A stretch of 64,000 nt of DNA from Nocardiopsis sp. ATB16-24 (GCF_030271535.1 NZ_JASCXJ010000005.1:124001-188000); one strand, 5' to 3'. Positions 36,976-45,744 are shown, counted from the first letter of the stretch. Program-made: numbers and translations. Notes: a model not told the origin generated them from the letters alone.

Positions 36976-37586
36976 CACTCGATCCCCCTCTGACCCTTGC
37001 GGCTGGCGTCCATGGGGTGCTTGACCTTCGTCATCTCGGTGACGAGGTCGGCGGCCTCCAACAAACGCGGATCGGCGCGGCGACCGGTGATCACCACGTG
37101 CTGGCGGCCGGGCCGGTCGCCAAGGGCGGACAGGACGTCGTCGACGTCGATCCAACCCCAGGCGATCGGATAGGTGAACTCGTCCAGGATGAGCAGGTCG
37201 TGCGTCTGGTCTACCAGACGCCGCTTGACCTCCTCCCAGCCTTCCCGGGCGGCCGCCGCGTGATCCTCGGTGTCGCTCTGCTTACGGATCCACGACCAGC
37301 CCGACCCCATCTTGTGCCACTCCACCGGACCGCCCTCACCGGTCTCTTCATGGAGACGTCCCAGGCGTTCCAACACGGTCTGCTCACCGATGCGCCACTT
37401 CGCCGACTTGACGAACTGGAACACCCCGATCCGCCACCCCTGGTTCCAGCCGCGTAGGGCGAGCCCGAACGCCGCGGTCGACTTGCCCTTGCCGTCACCG
37501 GTGTGGACGGCCAGCAACGGCTGGTGACGGCGCTGTCGTGTGGTGAGTCCGTCGTCGGGGACGACGAGCGGTTTGCCCTGAGGCAT
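36972..37586 (-). CDS. cobO: Corrinoid adenosyltransferase CobO
   Basis: A 204-residue CobA/CobO-type ATP:cob(I)yrinic acid a,c-diamide adenosyltransferase. The P-loop GDGKGKST is in place, followed by WRIGVFQFVKSAKW, and the family blocks LLILDEFTYPIAWGWID and HVVITGRRADPRLLEAADLVTEM. It forms the Co-adenosyl bond before the late amidations. The ATG overlaps the chelatase stop (TGATG) and the end overlaps cobB/cobC (GTGA), so translation is coupled on both sides. Confidence 0.95.
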   Translation of the reverse strand: MPQGKPLVVPDDGLTTRQRRHQPLLAVHTGDGKGKSTAAFGLALRGWNQGWRIGVFQFVKSAKWRIGEQTVLERLGRLHEETGEGGPVEWHKMGSGWSWIRKQSDTEDHAAAAREGWEEVKRRLVDQTHDLLILDEFTYPIAWGWIDVDDVLSALGDRPGRQHVVITGRRADPRLLEAADLVTEMTKVKHPMDASRKGQRGIEW

Positions 37587-39661
37587 CAGGCGGCCCTTTC
37601 TCGTACGGCGCCGCTCAGCGCGTCCGCGCTGACCCCGCCCACGGGCAGGTGGTCGGCGCCCATGCGGGTGGCGAGGGTGGCGGCCAGGCCCAGACGCAGC
37701 GGACCGGACTCGCTGTCCACCACGACGGTGGTCACTCCCAGCCCGGCGACGTGGTCGGCGGCCCTCATCGCACGGTCGACGGCGCCACGCCCGCCGGTGG
37801 CCCGGCCGTCGGTGACCACCAGAAGGAGCGGACGCAGTCGCGGGTCCCGCAGACGCTCACGTCGAAGGACACGGGCCGCCTCCCACAGGCCCTCGGCCAG
37901 GGGTGTGCGTCCTCCCGCGGGCAGGTCGTCCAGACGTGCCGCGGCGATGTCCACGGAGCGGGTCGGCGGCAGCGCGAGTTCGGCGTGCCGTCCTCGGAAG
38001 GTGACCAGGCCGACCTTGTCACGGCGCCGGTAGGCGTCCAGGAGGAGGGAGAGGACCGCGGTCTTGACCTCGCTCATGCGCTTGCGCGCCGCCATGGAGC
38101 CGGAGGCGTCGACACAGAACAGGATCAGGTTGGTCTCCCGACCCTCACGGACCGCCACGCGCAGGTCGCGGGGGCGCAGCCGCAGCCGTCCGCCGTCCCG
38201 CGGCCGCAGCGCGGCGGCCCGCACGGTCTCCACCAGATGCAGCGTGGTGCCGGGCCCCCGCCCTGGCGGGACGGCACCGATTCGGCGTCCTCGCGCGCCG
38301 ACGGCCCGACTGCGCCTGCCGTCGGCGCCCTCCCCGGCCCCCCGCACCGTGAACACACGGGGTCGGTAGGGGACCTCGGCCCTGTCCGTGGAATCCCCCG
38401 CGGTGCCCGGCGCCGGAGCGCCGTTCGCGGGGGCGTCCGGAGCCGGGGACGCGTGGGCCAGGGGCCGTTCCTCCTCCGCGGGTCCACCGTGCGCGGCCTC
38501 CTGCGCGGTGTCGGCGTCCACGGGGACCTCGGGCCCGGAAGGGGACGCGGTGTCCGAGGGGCCGTCGGGTTCGGAGGGCGCGTCGGTCCCTCCCGGACCC
38601 GGTGGCTCCGGAGGGTCGGGAGGAGACTCCTCGTCGCCCAGGATCCGGTCCAAGAGCTCCTCGTCGAGCCCCGGGGCGTCGAAGGGGTTACGTCGGCGCC
38701 GGTGCGGCAGGGCGAGCATGGCGGCGCGTCGGATGTCGGCGCGGGTGACCGAGGTGCGCCCCTCCCAGGCCGCGTGCGCCACCGCCGTGCGCGCGGTGAC
38801 GATGTCGGCCCGCAGACCGTCCACCTCGTAGGCCGCGCACACCTGGGCGATCTTCAACAGCGCGGCCTCCGACAACCGCACCCGCCCGAGCGCGTCCCGG
38901 GCCGCGAGGATACGCGCGGCCAGGGCCTTCTCGCTCTCGTGGTAACGCGCGGTGAACGCGGCGGAGTCGGAGTCGTAGGCGATGCGTCTGCGGACCACCT
39001 CGGCCCGCAGCGCCGGATCCGATGGCGCGGCGACCTCCACGGTGAGCCCGAACCGGTCCAGGAGCTGAGGGCGCAACTCGCCCTCCTCGGGGTTCATCGT
39101 GCCGATGAGCAGGAAGCGGGCCGCGTGCTCCACGGAGAACCCGTCACGCTCCACGGTCGCCCGGCCGGTCGCGGCGGCGTCCAAAAGGAGGTCGACCAGG
39201 TGGTCGTGGAGCAGGTTGACCTCGTCGACGTAGAGGATCCCACGGTGGGCCCGGGCCAACAGGCCCGGTTCGTAGGCGACCTCGCCGTGTGCGAGCGCCT
39301 GCTCCAGGTGCAGGGAACCCAGGACACGGTCCTCGGTGGCGCCGACGGGCAGTTCGACGAGCCGCACGGGACGACTCTCCACGACGGCGCCGGTCTCGAA
39401 GGGACCGTCCGGTGACCGCTGCGACGCATCGGCCGGGTCCACGGAGAACCGGTCGCCCTGGTAGACGTCGACCGGGGGAAGGAGGGAGGCCAGGGCCCGG
39501 ACCGCGGTGGACTTGGCCGTGCCCTTCTCCCCACGCACCAGGACGCCGCCGATCTCCGGCGAGACGCTGGCGAGGACCAGGGACAGACCCAGGTCGTCGA
39601 GTCCGTCGACACCGCAACCGACGATCGCGGAGAAGGGATAGTGCGATGACCGCAATGGCAT
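37586..39661 (-). CDS. Cobaltochelatase ATPase subunit, AAA+ and VWA domains fused (ChlI/ChlD-like)
   Basis: A 691-residue protein. The AAA+ part has GEKGTAKS at residues 44-51, a Walker B in GILYVDEVNLL, and FLLIGTMNPEEGELRPQLLDRFGL, as in magnesium and cobalt chelatase I subunits. An acidic, proline-rich linker (about 350-460) leads to a von Willebrand A domain with the MIDAS motif DASGS at 518-522. It should drive ATP-dependent cobalt insertion with CobN, replacing the separate CobS and CobT of other bacteria. The ATG at 39661 follows GGGAG by seven bases. A frame extending another 315 codons upstream passes antisense through the riboswitch and the cobL repeats and is rejected. It is first in the operon with cobO, cobB/cobC and cbiB. 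Confidence 0.9.
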   Translation of the reverse strand: MPLRSSHYPFSAIVGCGVDGLDDLGLSLVLASVSPEIGGVLVRGEKGTAKSTAVRALASLLPPVDVYQGDRFSVDPADASQRSPDGPFETGAVVESRPVRLVELPVGATEDRVLGSLHLEQALAHGEVAYEPGLLARAHRGILYVDEVNLLHDHLVDLLLDAAATGRATVERDGFSVEHAARFLLIGTMNPEEGELRPQLLDRFGLTVEVAAPSDPALRAEVVRRRIAYDSDSAAFTARYHESEKALAARILAARDALGRVRLSEAALLKIAQVCAAYEVDGLRADIVTARTAVAHAAWEGRTSVTRADIRRAAMLALPHRRRRNPFDAPGLDEELLDRILGDEESPPDPPEPPGPGGTDAPSEPDGPSDTASPSGPEVPVDADTAQEAAHGGPAEEERPLAHASPAPDAPANGAPAPGTAGDSTDRAEVPYRPRVFTVRGAGEGADGRRSRAVGARGRRIGAVPPGRGPGTTLHLVETVRAAALRPRDGGRLRLRPRDLRVAVREGRETNLILFCVDASGSMAARKRMSEVKTAVLSLLLDAYRRRDKVGLVTFRGRHAELALPPTRSVDIAAARLDDLPAGGRTPLAEGLWEAARVLRRERLRDPRLRPLLLVVTDGRATGGRGAVDRAMRAADHVAGLGVTTVVVDSESGPLRLGLAATLATRMGADHLPVGGVSADALSGAVRERAA

Positions 39662-39684
39662 GTGAGGCTCCCGCTCGTTTCGCC

Positions 39685-39870
39685 ATCCGTAAGGGGCGGG
39701 CGCGAGGCCGGTCTTCGGACTTGCCGGGTCCTCCTGACGGAGGCTCGGTTCACCGCAGCGGGCCTGTGCCGGAATCTCACCGGGCTTCCCAGATTCTCCC
39801 CGCCGACCGTCCCCACCGTTTCCGATGGCTGGGCCGTTGGGGCACCTCGTGCCTGTGCCCGACACGATAG
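39685..39870 (-). promoter_or_regulatory. Cobalamin riboswitch upstream of the chelatase operon
   Basis: On the minus strand the order is GGGAAGCCCGGTGAGATTCC, then CAGGCCCGCTGCGGTGAACC, then GGCAAGTCCGAAGACCGGCC about 35 bases before the gene. The middle box departs a little from the classical CACTGTGA, so it is a variant, but the ends are typical. It occupies most of the gap to the divergent cobL gene. Confidence 0.78.
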
Positions 39871-39932
39871 CTTGGACCCCCGCCCACGGCTCACGCCGGG
39901 GCCCGCCCACCGAGGACGACACAGCCGAGGCC

Positions 39933-41453
39933 ATGAAGGACCACCGCCCACCCGCCACCCACCACCGCCCGGGAGCCGCTTCGCGGGATGTCGGGGCACC
40001 CTCAACGGACGCCTCCGGCGCGGTTCCTGTTTCCGTCACCCACCACCGCCCGGGAGCCGCTTCGCGGGATGTCGGGGCACCCTCAACGGACGCCTCCGGC
40101 GCGGTTCCTGTTTCCGTCACCCACCACCGCCCGGGAGCCGCTTCGCGGGGCGTCGGGGCACCCTCAACGGACGCCTCCGGCGCGGTTCCTGTTTCCGTCA
40201 CCCACCACCGCCCGGGGGCCGCTTCGCGGGGCGTCGGGGCACCCTCGACGGTCACCGTCGTCGGCATCGGTGCCGACGGCTGGGCCGGTCTGTCGGAGCG
40301 ACTGCGTCGGATCGTCCTCGACGCGGGCGCGGTGGTGGGCGGACGCAGGCACCTGACCATGCTGCCGGACCTGCCGGGGCAGCGCCGCCAGACCTGGCCC
40401 TCACCCTTGAGGGAGGGGTTGCCGGCGCTGCTCGCCTCCCTCGAAGGCGTTCCCACGGTGGCCCTGGCCTCCGGCGACCCGCTCGTCTCAGGGATCGGCA
40501 CCACCCTGATCGACCTGCTGGGCGCGGACGCCGTACGGGTGGAACCGGCGGTCTCCTCGGTGGCCCTGGCCCGCGCACGGATGGGCTGGCCCGCCGAACG
40601 GTGCACGGTGGTGGGTCTGGTCGGACGCGACCCCCGCCTGCTCCTGCCGCACCTGGCACCCGGTCACCGCGTCCTGGTGCTCTCCTCGGACAGGCACACG
40701 CCCCAGACGGTCGCGGCCCTGCTGGCCGGCGCCGGCTACGGAGCCAGCCGTATGACCGTGCTGGGCGACCTGGGCTCGGACTCCGAGTCGAGGTCGCAGA
40801 CCACGGCGGACGACTGGCCTGTGGCCCCTCCCCAGGAGGTGCCCGCGCTGCACGTACTGGCCCTGGAACTGTCCGGTCCTCCAGGGAACGGAGCGGTCCC
40901 CGGGCTGGCCGACGACGCCTTCGAACACGACGGTCAGTTGACCAAGAGGGACCTGCGCGCCTCGGCGTTGGCCCGTCTGGCCCCCTCGCCGGGGCGGCAC
41001 CTGTGGGACGTGGGCGCCGGCTCGGGGTCGGTCGGCATCGAGTGGATGCGGGCCCATCCCACCTGCACCGCCACGGCGGTGGAGGCGCACGCCGAACGGG
41101 CCGAACGCATCGGCCGCAACGCGGGCCGCCTCGGCGTCCCCGGATTGCGCGTGGTCACCGGCCGCGCACCGGACGCCCTGGCCGGGCTGCCCGCCCCCGA
41201 CGCGGTGTTCGTCGGTGGCGGCGCGACCCGACCGGGCGTGCTCGACGCCTGCCTGGAGGCACTGGGGCCGGGCGGACGACTCCTGGTGCACGGAGTGACG
41301 CTGGAGACCGAACACCTGCTCGCGGACGCCTACCGGCGCCATGGAGGCGAACTGACCCGCATCGCCGTCGAGACCGCCGCGCCTCTGGGTACCTTCACCG
41401 GCTGGACGCCCGCCCGCACGGTCACCCAGTGGTTCCTGAGGGTGGACCACTGA
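39933..41453 (+). CDS. cobL: Precorrin-6Y C5,15-methyltransferase (decarboxylating) CobL with repeat-encoded N-terminal extension
   Basis: Conserved CobL sequence begins at VTVVGIGADGWAGLSERLRR (about 40247). The N-terminal CobE-like methylase has SGDPLVSGIG, and the C-terminal CbiT-like half has KRDLRASALARLAP and the SAM-binding WDVGAGSGSVGIEW. The enzyme methylates C5 and C15 of precorrin-6B and removes the acetate carboxyl. No start codon lies near the conserved beginning. The nearest in-frame ATG is 39933, giving 506 residues with an approximately 105-residue extension made of three to four 27-residue repeats. An ATG at 39825 is a further alternative. It is divergent from the chelatase operon, and its last 32 bases overlap the convergent cobM gene. 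Confidence 0.88.
   Translation: MKDHRPPATHHRPGAASRDVGAPSTDASGAVPVSVTHHRPGAASRDVGAPSTDASGAVPVSVTHHRPGAASRGVGAPSTDASGAVPVSVTHHRPGAASRGVGAPSTVTVVGIGADGWAGLSERLRRIVLDAGAVVGGRRHLTMLPDLPGQRRQTWPSPLREGLPALLASLEGVPTVALASGDPLVSGIGTTLIDLLGADAVRVEPAVSSVALARARMGWPAERCTVVGLVGRDPRLLLPHLAPGHRVLVLSSDRHTPQTVAALLAGAGYGASRMTVLGDLGSDSESRSQTTADDWPVAPPQEVPALHVLALELSGPPGNGAVPGLADDAFEHDGQLTKRDLRASALARLAPSPGRHLWDVGAGSGSVGIEWMRAHPTCTATAVEAHAERAERIGRNAGRLGVPGLRVVTGRAPDALAGLPAPDAVFVGGGATRPGVLDACLEALGPGGRLLVHGVTLETEHLLADAYRRHGGELTRIAVETAAPLGTFTGWTPARTVTQWFLRVDH
39957..40247 (+). repeat. 81-bp tandem repeat, about 3.6 copies, within the 5' end of cobL
   Basis: Units begin at 39957, 40038, 40119 and 40200, exactly 81 bp apart. 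Copies 1 and 2 are nearly identical and copies 3 and 4 differ from them at a few shared positions. The last copy stops after about 48 bp where conserved cobL sequence begins. Because 81 is a multiple of three, each unit keeps the cobL frame and encodes 27 residues (THHRPGAASRDVGAPSTD and then ASGAVPVSV). It is rich in Pro, Ala, Gly and Ser. Confidence 0.92.
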
Positions 41454-42192
41454 CCCGGGGACGGGACGGGTCGTAGAGGTAGGACTCACCGCCCGACTCC
41501 GGGGCCAGCGCCCACCCCACGAGGATCACCGCGGCCTGCCGGAAACCCGCCTCCTCCACCGCGTCGGCGATGCTGGAGACCGTGCCGCGCAGCACCGCCT
41601 GCCCCGGCTGGGAGGCCCGGTGGACCACCACGACCGGGCACCGGGCACCGTACTCGGGTTCGATCCGCGCCATCAGTTCCCGTGTCCGGGTGACCGCCAG
41701 ATGCAGCACCAACGTGGCCCGGGTCGCGGCGAACGCCTCCAACGACTCGGTCTCGGGCATCGCGGTCGAGCGGACCCGGGTCCGGGTCAACACGACGGAC
41801 TGGGCCACCAACGGAACGGTCAGCTCCCGCCCCACCAGGGCCGACGCGGCCGCGTACGCGGGCACACCGGGTGTGACGTCCCACGGGACGCCGTGTGCGT
41901 CGAGTCGGCGGGTCTGCTCGGTCAGCGCCGAGTACAGCGACGGATCACCCGAGGTGAGCCGTACGACGTCCCGGCCCGCGGCGTGCGCGGCCACCAGGCG
42001 GGCGGTGATGCGGTCCAGGTCCAGGCCCTGGGTGTCCACCAGTTCGGCGTCGGCCGCGCAGTGGGCGAGCACCGCCGGGTCCAGGTACGTGCCCGGATAC
42101 AGCACCACGTCGGCCTCGGCGAGCATCCGCGTGGCGCGGACCGTCAGTAGGTCGGCGGCACCGGGTCCCGCTCCCACGAAGTGCACGGTCAC
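41422..42192 (-). CDS. cobM: Precorrin-4 C11-methyltransferase CobM
   Basis: A 256-residue SAM-dependent tetrapyrrole methylase acting on C11 of precorrin-4. It begins VTVHFVGAGPGAADLLTVRA and contains the family block VRLTSGDPSLYSALTEQ and the VTPGVPAYAAASALVGRELTVP segment. The GTG at 42192 overlaps the cobI/cobJ stop as GTGA. It is the last gene of the cobG operon and overlaps the 3' end of the convergent cobL by 32 bases. Confidence 0.94.
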   Translation of the reverse strand: MTVHFVGAGPGAADLLTVRATRMLAEADVVLYPGTYLDPAVLAHCAADAELVDTQGLDLDRITARLVAAHAAGRDVVRLTSGDPSLYSALTEQTRRLDAHGVPWDVTPGVPAYAAASALVGRELTVPLVAQSVVLTRTRVRSTAMPETESLEAFAATRATLVLHLAVTRTRELMARIEPEYGARCPVVVVHRASQPGQAVLRGTVSSIADAVEEAGFRQAAVILVGWALAPESGGESYLYDPSRPRVSGPPSGTTG

Positions 42193-43703
42193 GGTCTCAC
42201 CCACCGCGGGGTCCAGACACGACCGGTGGGGGAGAGGCGGGTCCCGGACGCGCCGACGATCAGCAGGCAACGCATGTCGACGGCCGTGGGGTCGAGTTCA
42301 CCGAGGGTGGTGACCGTCAGGGACTCCCCCTCTCGGCCGATGTCCCGCCCGAGGACGGTCACCGTGTCGGGGTCACGATGCTCCAGCAGGATCCGGCGGG
42401 CGGCGGCGACCTGCTCGGTGCGGGTCCGGGAGGCCGGGTTGTAGACGGCCAGCACCATGTCGGCCTCGGCGACGGCGCGCAGTCGCCGCTCGATCACCTC
42501 CCACGGTTTGAGACGGTCGGAGAGACTCATCACCGCGAAGTCGCCCCCGATGGGGGCACCGGCCCGGGCCGCGACCGCCTGGACGGCGCTGACACCCGGC
42601 AACACCCGCACCGGCACGTCCCGGTACCGGGGGTCCTCGGCCGCCTCGAACACGGCGGTGGCCATGCCGAAGACACCCGCGTCCCCGCCGGAGACCACCG
42701 CCACCCTCTCGCCCCGCAGGGCCAGGTCCAGGGCGTGCCGGGCACGGTCGAGTTCGACGGTGTTGCCGGAGGTGTGCCGGGTGAGCCCGGGGCGTTGCGC
42801 GACCCGGGCCAGATAGGGGGCGTAACCCACCACGTGGTCCACCTCCGACAGCGCCGTGGAGACTTCGGAGGTGAGCCAGCGGTCGGGACCCGGTCCCAGG
42901 CCGACCACCAGCAGTTCCGCCGCCGGTTCGGCCGGAGTCGGATCCTTCGGCTGTGTCTCGCCCCGCCGTCGGGACCGTGTGCCGTTGCGGCTGTCACCGT
43001 TGACCAGCACCAGGGAGAAGTAGGGCACCGTCCGAGGGTCGACCTCCGACACCGGCAGCCGGCGTTCCTCCTCCATGGAGGCGCGTTCCACGTACACCGC
43101 GTGCTCCAACCGACCGGCCGCCTCCAGGGCGCGGTACACGGACGGGAAGGTCCGCCCCAGCTTCATGATCACGGCCGCGTCGGTGTCCGCCAGACGACGG
43201 GCCAACTCCGGTTCGGGCAGGGTGCCGGGCAGCACGGTGAGCACGTCGGTCTGCCGGGCCAGGGGATCCGCCACGGCCGCCGCCGCGGCGCCGAACGCCG
43301 GGACCCCGGGGACGATCTGCGTCCGGTACCGTCCGGAGAGCCGGTCGTGCATGTACATGTACGACCCGTAGAACAGCGGATCGCCCTCGGAGAGCAGGAC
43401 CACGTCGCGGCCGGCGTCCAGGTGGGCGGCCAACCGTGCGGCCGACTCCTCGTAGAAGTCGGCCAGGGCGCCCTGGTAGCCGCCCGGGTGGTCGGTCGTG
43501 CCGGTGGTCACCGGGTAGGTGAGCTGTTCCTCGGTCGCCGACTCCGGGATCAGGTCGGCGGCGATGCGGCGGGCGTTGGACCTTTTGCCGATACCGGCGT
43601 GGTAGGCGACGACGTCGGCTTCGGCGATGAGCCGGGCCGCCTTGAGGGTGATCAGTCCGGGGTCGCCCGGGCCGACGCCGACGCCGTGGAAACGGCCGGT
43701 CAT
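42189..43703 (-). CDS. cobIJ: CobI-CobJ fusion: precorrin-2 C20- and precorrin-3B C17-methyltransferases
   Basis: A 504-residue bifunctional methylase. The first half (FHGVGVGPGDPGLITLKAARLI, LLSEGDPLFYGSYMYMHDRL, TQIVPGVPAFGAAAA) is CobI. A linker rich in Arg, Glu and Pro near residue 245 leads to CobJ (LLVVGLGPGPDRWLTSEV, VAVVSGGDAGVFGMA, VRVLPGVSAVQAVAARAGAP). CobI adds the C20 methyl and CobJ performs the ring contraction with C17 methylation. The same fusion is known in mycobacteria. The ATG at 43703 has AGGAGG just upstream and overlaps the cobH stop (ATGA). Confidence 0.95.
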   Translation of the reverse strand: MTGRFHGVGVGPGDPGLITLKAARLIAEADVVAYHAGIGKRSNARRIAADLIPESATEEQLTYPVTTGTTDHPGGYQGALADFYEESAARLAAHLDAGRDVVLLSEGDPLFYGSYMYMHDRLSGRYRTQIVPGVPAFGAAAAAVADPLARQTDVLTVLPGTLPEPELARRLADTDAAVIMKLGRTFPSVYRALEAAGRLEHAVYVERASMEEERRLPVSEVDPRTVPYFSLVLVNGDSRNGTRSRRRGETQPKDPTPAEPAAELLVVGLGPGPDRWLTSEVSTALSEVDHVVGYAPYLARVAQRPGLTRHTSGNTVELDRARHALDLALRGERVAVVSGGDAGVFGMATAVFEAAEDPRYRDVPVRVLPGVSAVQAVAARAGAPIGGDFAVMSLSDRLKPWEVIERRLRAVAEADMVLAVYNPASRTRTEQVAAARRILLEHRDPDTVTVLGRDIGREGESLTVTTLGELDPTAVDMRCLLIVGASGTRLSPTGRVWTPRWVRP

Positions 43704-44365
43704 TCCTCCTCCTTGGCCAGTGCGTTGAGCGCCGAGGAGGTCATCGCGGACCCACCTCGGCGGCCGAGGGCGGTCACGTAGGGGACGTCGATGCCGTGCC
43801 GGTCGGCGAGCTCGGTCAAGGCCCGCTTGGACTCGGCGGCGCCGATGAAGCCGACCGGGCAGCCGATGATCGCGGCCGGGCGCGAAGCCCCGTCGATCAG
43901 CATCTCCAACAGGTGGAAGAGGGCGGTGGGCGCGTTGCCGACGGCGACCACCGCGCCGCCCAGCAGCGGTTCCCACAGGGACACCGCGGCCGCGGTGCGT
44001 GTGGTCCCCCATGCCCGGGCGAGCTCGGGCACCCGCTCGTCGCGGAGGTGGCAGAGCACCTGGTTGTCGCGCGGCAGGCGACTGGCGGTCACACCGACGG
44101 CCACCATGGTGGCGTCGCACAGGATCGGCGCACCGGCCCGGAGGGCGGTGCGTGCGGCGGGGACCAGCTCGGGGTGGACCACCAGGTCGTCGGCGAGGTC
44201 GACCTGGCCGGTGCCGTGGATCATCCGCACGACGAGTCTCTCGGCGTTGGCGGGCAGGTGGTCGAGCCGGGCCTCCCGCCGGATGGTGGCGAAGGAGTCG
44301 GCGTAGATCGCGGGCCCGTCGTCGATGTACTCGTAGTGCCGGTTCGGCCGGCGGGGAGCGGTCAC
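43700..44365 (-). CDS. cobH: Precorrin-8X methylmutase CobH
   Basis: A 221-residue enzyme that moves the methyl group from C11 to C12 to give hydrogenobyrinic acid. Family blocks are YEYIDDGPAIYADSFATIRREA, RMIHGTGQVDLADDLVVHP with the catalytic His, APILCDATMVAVGV and IIGCPVGFIGAAESK. The GTG at 44365 overlaps the cobG stop as GTGA; the eleven residues added by the ATG at 44398 are unlike the family. Confidence 0.95.
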   Translation of the reverse strand: MTAPRRPNRHYEYIDDGPAIYADSFATIRREARLDHLPANAERLVVRMIHGTGQVDLADDLVVHPELVPAARTALRAGAPILCDATMVAVGVTASRLPRDNQVLCHLRDERVPELARAWGTTRTAAAVSLWEPLLGGAVVAVGNAPTALFHLLEMLIDGASRPAAIIGCPVGFIGAAESKRALTELADRHGIDVPYVTALGRRGGSAMTSSALNALAKEEE

Positions 44366-45282
44366 CGTGCCTCCCCCGGGACGAGGACACCACGCCACGG
44401 CGTGACGACCAGTTCACCGGTCCCGGCCGCGAACGCCTCTTCGGCCAGAGCCTCTGCGGTCGGTCGGTCCAGGCCCTCCTCGGGTACGGGGACGTGCCGT
44501 CCGCCTTCGGGCAGGGGACCGTACGGCAGGGGCGGGGCGGGAGCCGGCAGCCGTGGATCCGGCGGTACCGGGTCGGTCAGCGGCGACGGGAGTTCGGCGA
44601 CGTGCCACGGTGCGGCGGGGCCGTCGCCGCGCTCGTCCAGGAACTTCTCGGCCAATTCCACGAGGGCGGTAGGGGAGCGGTCCAGCGAGATCAGCGGCCC
44701 CCATCCCTTTCCGACTCTGAGCTGGGCGACACGTTCGTCGAGGGCGACCAGGCCGAGATCGCAGGAGCGTCGGAGCAGATCGCCGCGTCCGTCGTCCAGG
44801 ACGAACAGGAAACGTCCGGGGAGGGAGGCGAGGCGGGGATCGGCGCACAACAGCTCGTCCAGGGCGGCGGCGACGGGTCGTAGGTTCGCCCGCCCTCCCA
44901 CCCGCGTCGGGGCGCCCCGGGCTCCGGTCCGCCCTCCCATCGGACCCGTACGCGGGGAGACCATCACGTTACGGACCAGCTCGTGGGCGGGCGAGGGTAG
45001 GAGACCGGTCCGTTCGAGGGCGTGGAGCACCTCGGGGGCCAGCCGTCCCCCGCACCCGGGCAGGGAACGTAGTTGGAGGTTGGCCCGGCCGGTGAGGTGT
45101 ATGCGGCCGGTGCCGTGGTCGTCGGCGACGGCGGCCAGGGCGCGCAGTGAGCGGGCGGGAAGCCGGCCGCCGACGAGCCGGAGGCGGACCAACAGTCCGT
45201 CCTCGGCGGGCCAGGGCCGCAGGACTCCGGGGCAGCGGTCACGTCGAGTGCGCACAGGAAGGGCGGGACCGGTGGGGGACAT
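44362..45282 (-). CDS. cobG: CobG-like precorrin-3B synthase, truncated: lacks the iron-sulphur/siroheme half
   Basis: A 306-residue protein that matches the first part of CobG: RDRCPGVLRPWPAEDGLLVRLRL, RIHLTGRANLQLRSLP, HELVRNVMVSPRTG. It ends immediately after LVVTPWRGVLVPG, the point at which known actinobacterial CobG proteins continue into a C-terminal half with C-x5-C and C-x3-C [4Fe-4S] ligands. None of its few Cys residues form those patterns. No remnant of the missing half follows, because cobH starts in overlap with the stop. CobG makes the C20-hydroxy lactone with oxygen and needs the cluster, so activity of this form is doubtful. The ATG at 45282 is the first gene after a cobalamin riboswitch. 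Confidence 0.85.
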   Translation of the reverse strand: MSPTGPALPVRTRRDRCPGVLRPWPAEDGLLVRLRLVGGRLPARSLRALAAVADDHGTGRIHLTGRANLQLRSLPGCGGRLAPEVLHALERTGLLPSPAHELVRNVMVSPRTGPMGGRTGARGAPTRVGGRANLRPVAAALDELLCADPRLASLPGRFLFVLDDGRGDLLRRSCDLGLVALDERVAQLRVGKGWGPLISLDRSPTALVELAEKFLDERGDGPAAPWHVAELPSPLTDPVPPDPRLPAPAPPLPYGPLPEGGRHVPVPEEGLDRPTAEALAEEAFAAGTGELVVTPWRGVLVPGEAR

Positions 45283-45344
45283 GCGTGTCCTTCGGATCGA
45301 GGACCCGTTCGCGGGGCCCGTGGACGACCTGGCGGCCCGTCACC

Positions 45345-45515
45345 GCCAGTGCCAGCAGGTCTTCGGACTCGGGATCCATCGGTGCGGAGCGCCTTCCCGG
45401 AGCGGTGCTCCAGTGGCTGTCCCGGGAAACGATCTCGGGACGTGCTCGCCCGTCACCCTCACCGCTGCGCGTCAGTCCCGGAGTCTCACCGGGTTCCCTG
45501 CTCCACGAGGTGGAG
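45345..45515 (-). promoter_or_regulatory. Cobalamin riboswitch upstream of the cobG operon
   Basis: Minus-strand order: AGGGAACCCGGTGAGACTCC, then CGCAGCGGTGAGGGTGACGG, then CAGCCACTGGAGC and GGGAAGGCG, and finally GAGTCCGAAGACCTGC about 60 bases before cobG. As in the chelatase leader, the CACTGTGA box reads as GCGGTGAG. The 45516-45744 remainder of the gap contains no recognisable feature. Confidence 0.8.
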
Positions 45516-45744
45516 TTCGACTGGCCCGACGAGGTTACCCGGTTCCCTTCCGTGACGGTCCGGGGGGTGGGCCCCGAAGCGGTTCACGGGCCTTTCGCGC
45601 TTTCGGTGTTCGGGGTCCCACCGGGCACGACCGTGGAAGTCCCGGAGACCGTGGTCAGGGGAAGGCCCCCGCTCGGGAGCACGCGAAGCAGGGGCGGCAG
45701 GAGGCAGGGGCCTTTCGGGGGACGCCGGCCGTGGACGAAGAGGC

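Noticed and set aside
39957..40247. Tandem repeats considered as a CRISPR array
   Set aside because: Units are directly adjacent with no variable spacers, and they are in frame with cobL.
39662..40606. 315-codon N-terminal extension of the chelatase frame
   Set aside because: It runs through the riboswitch and antisense across the cobL repeats. The ATG at 39661 has a good ribosome site and matches the family start.
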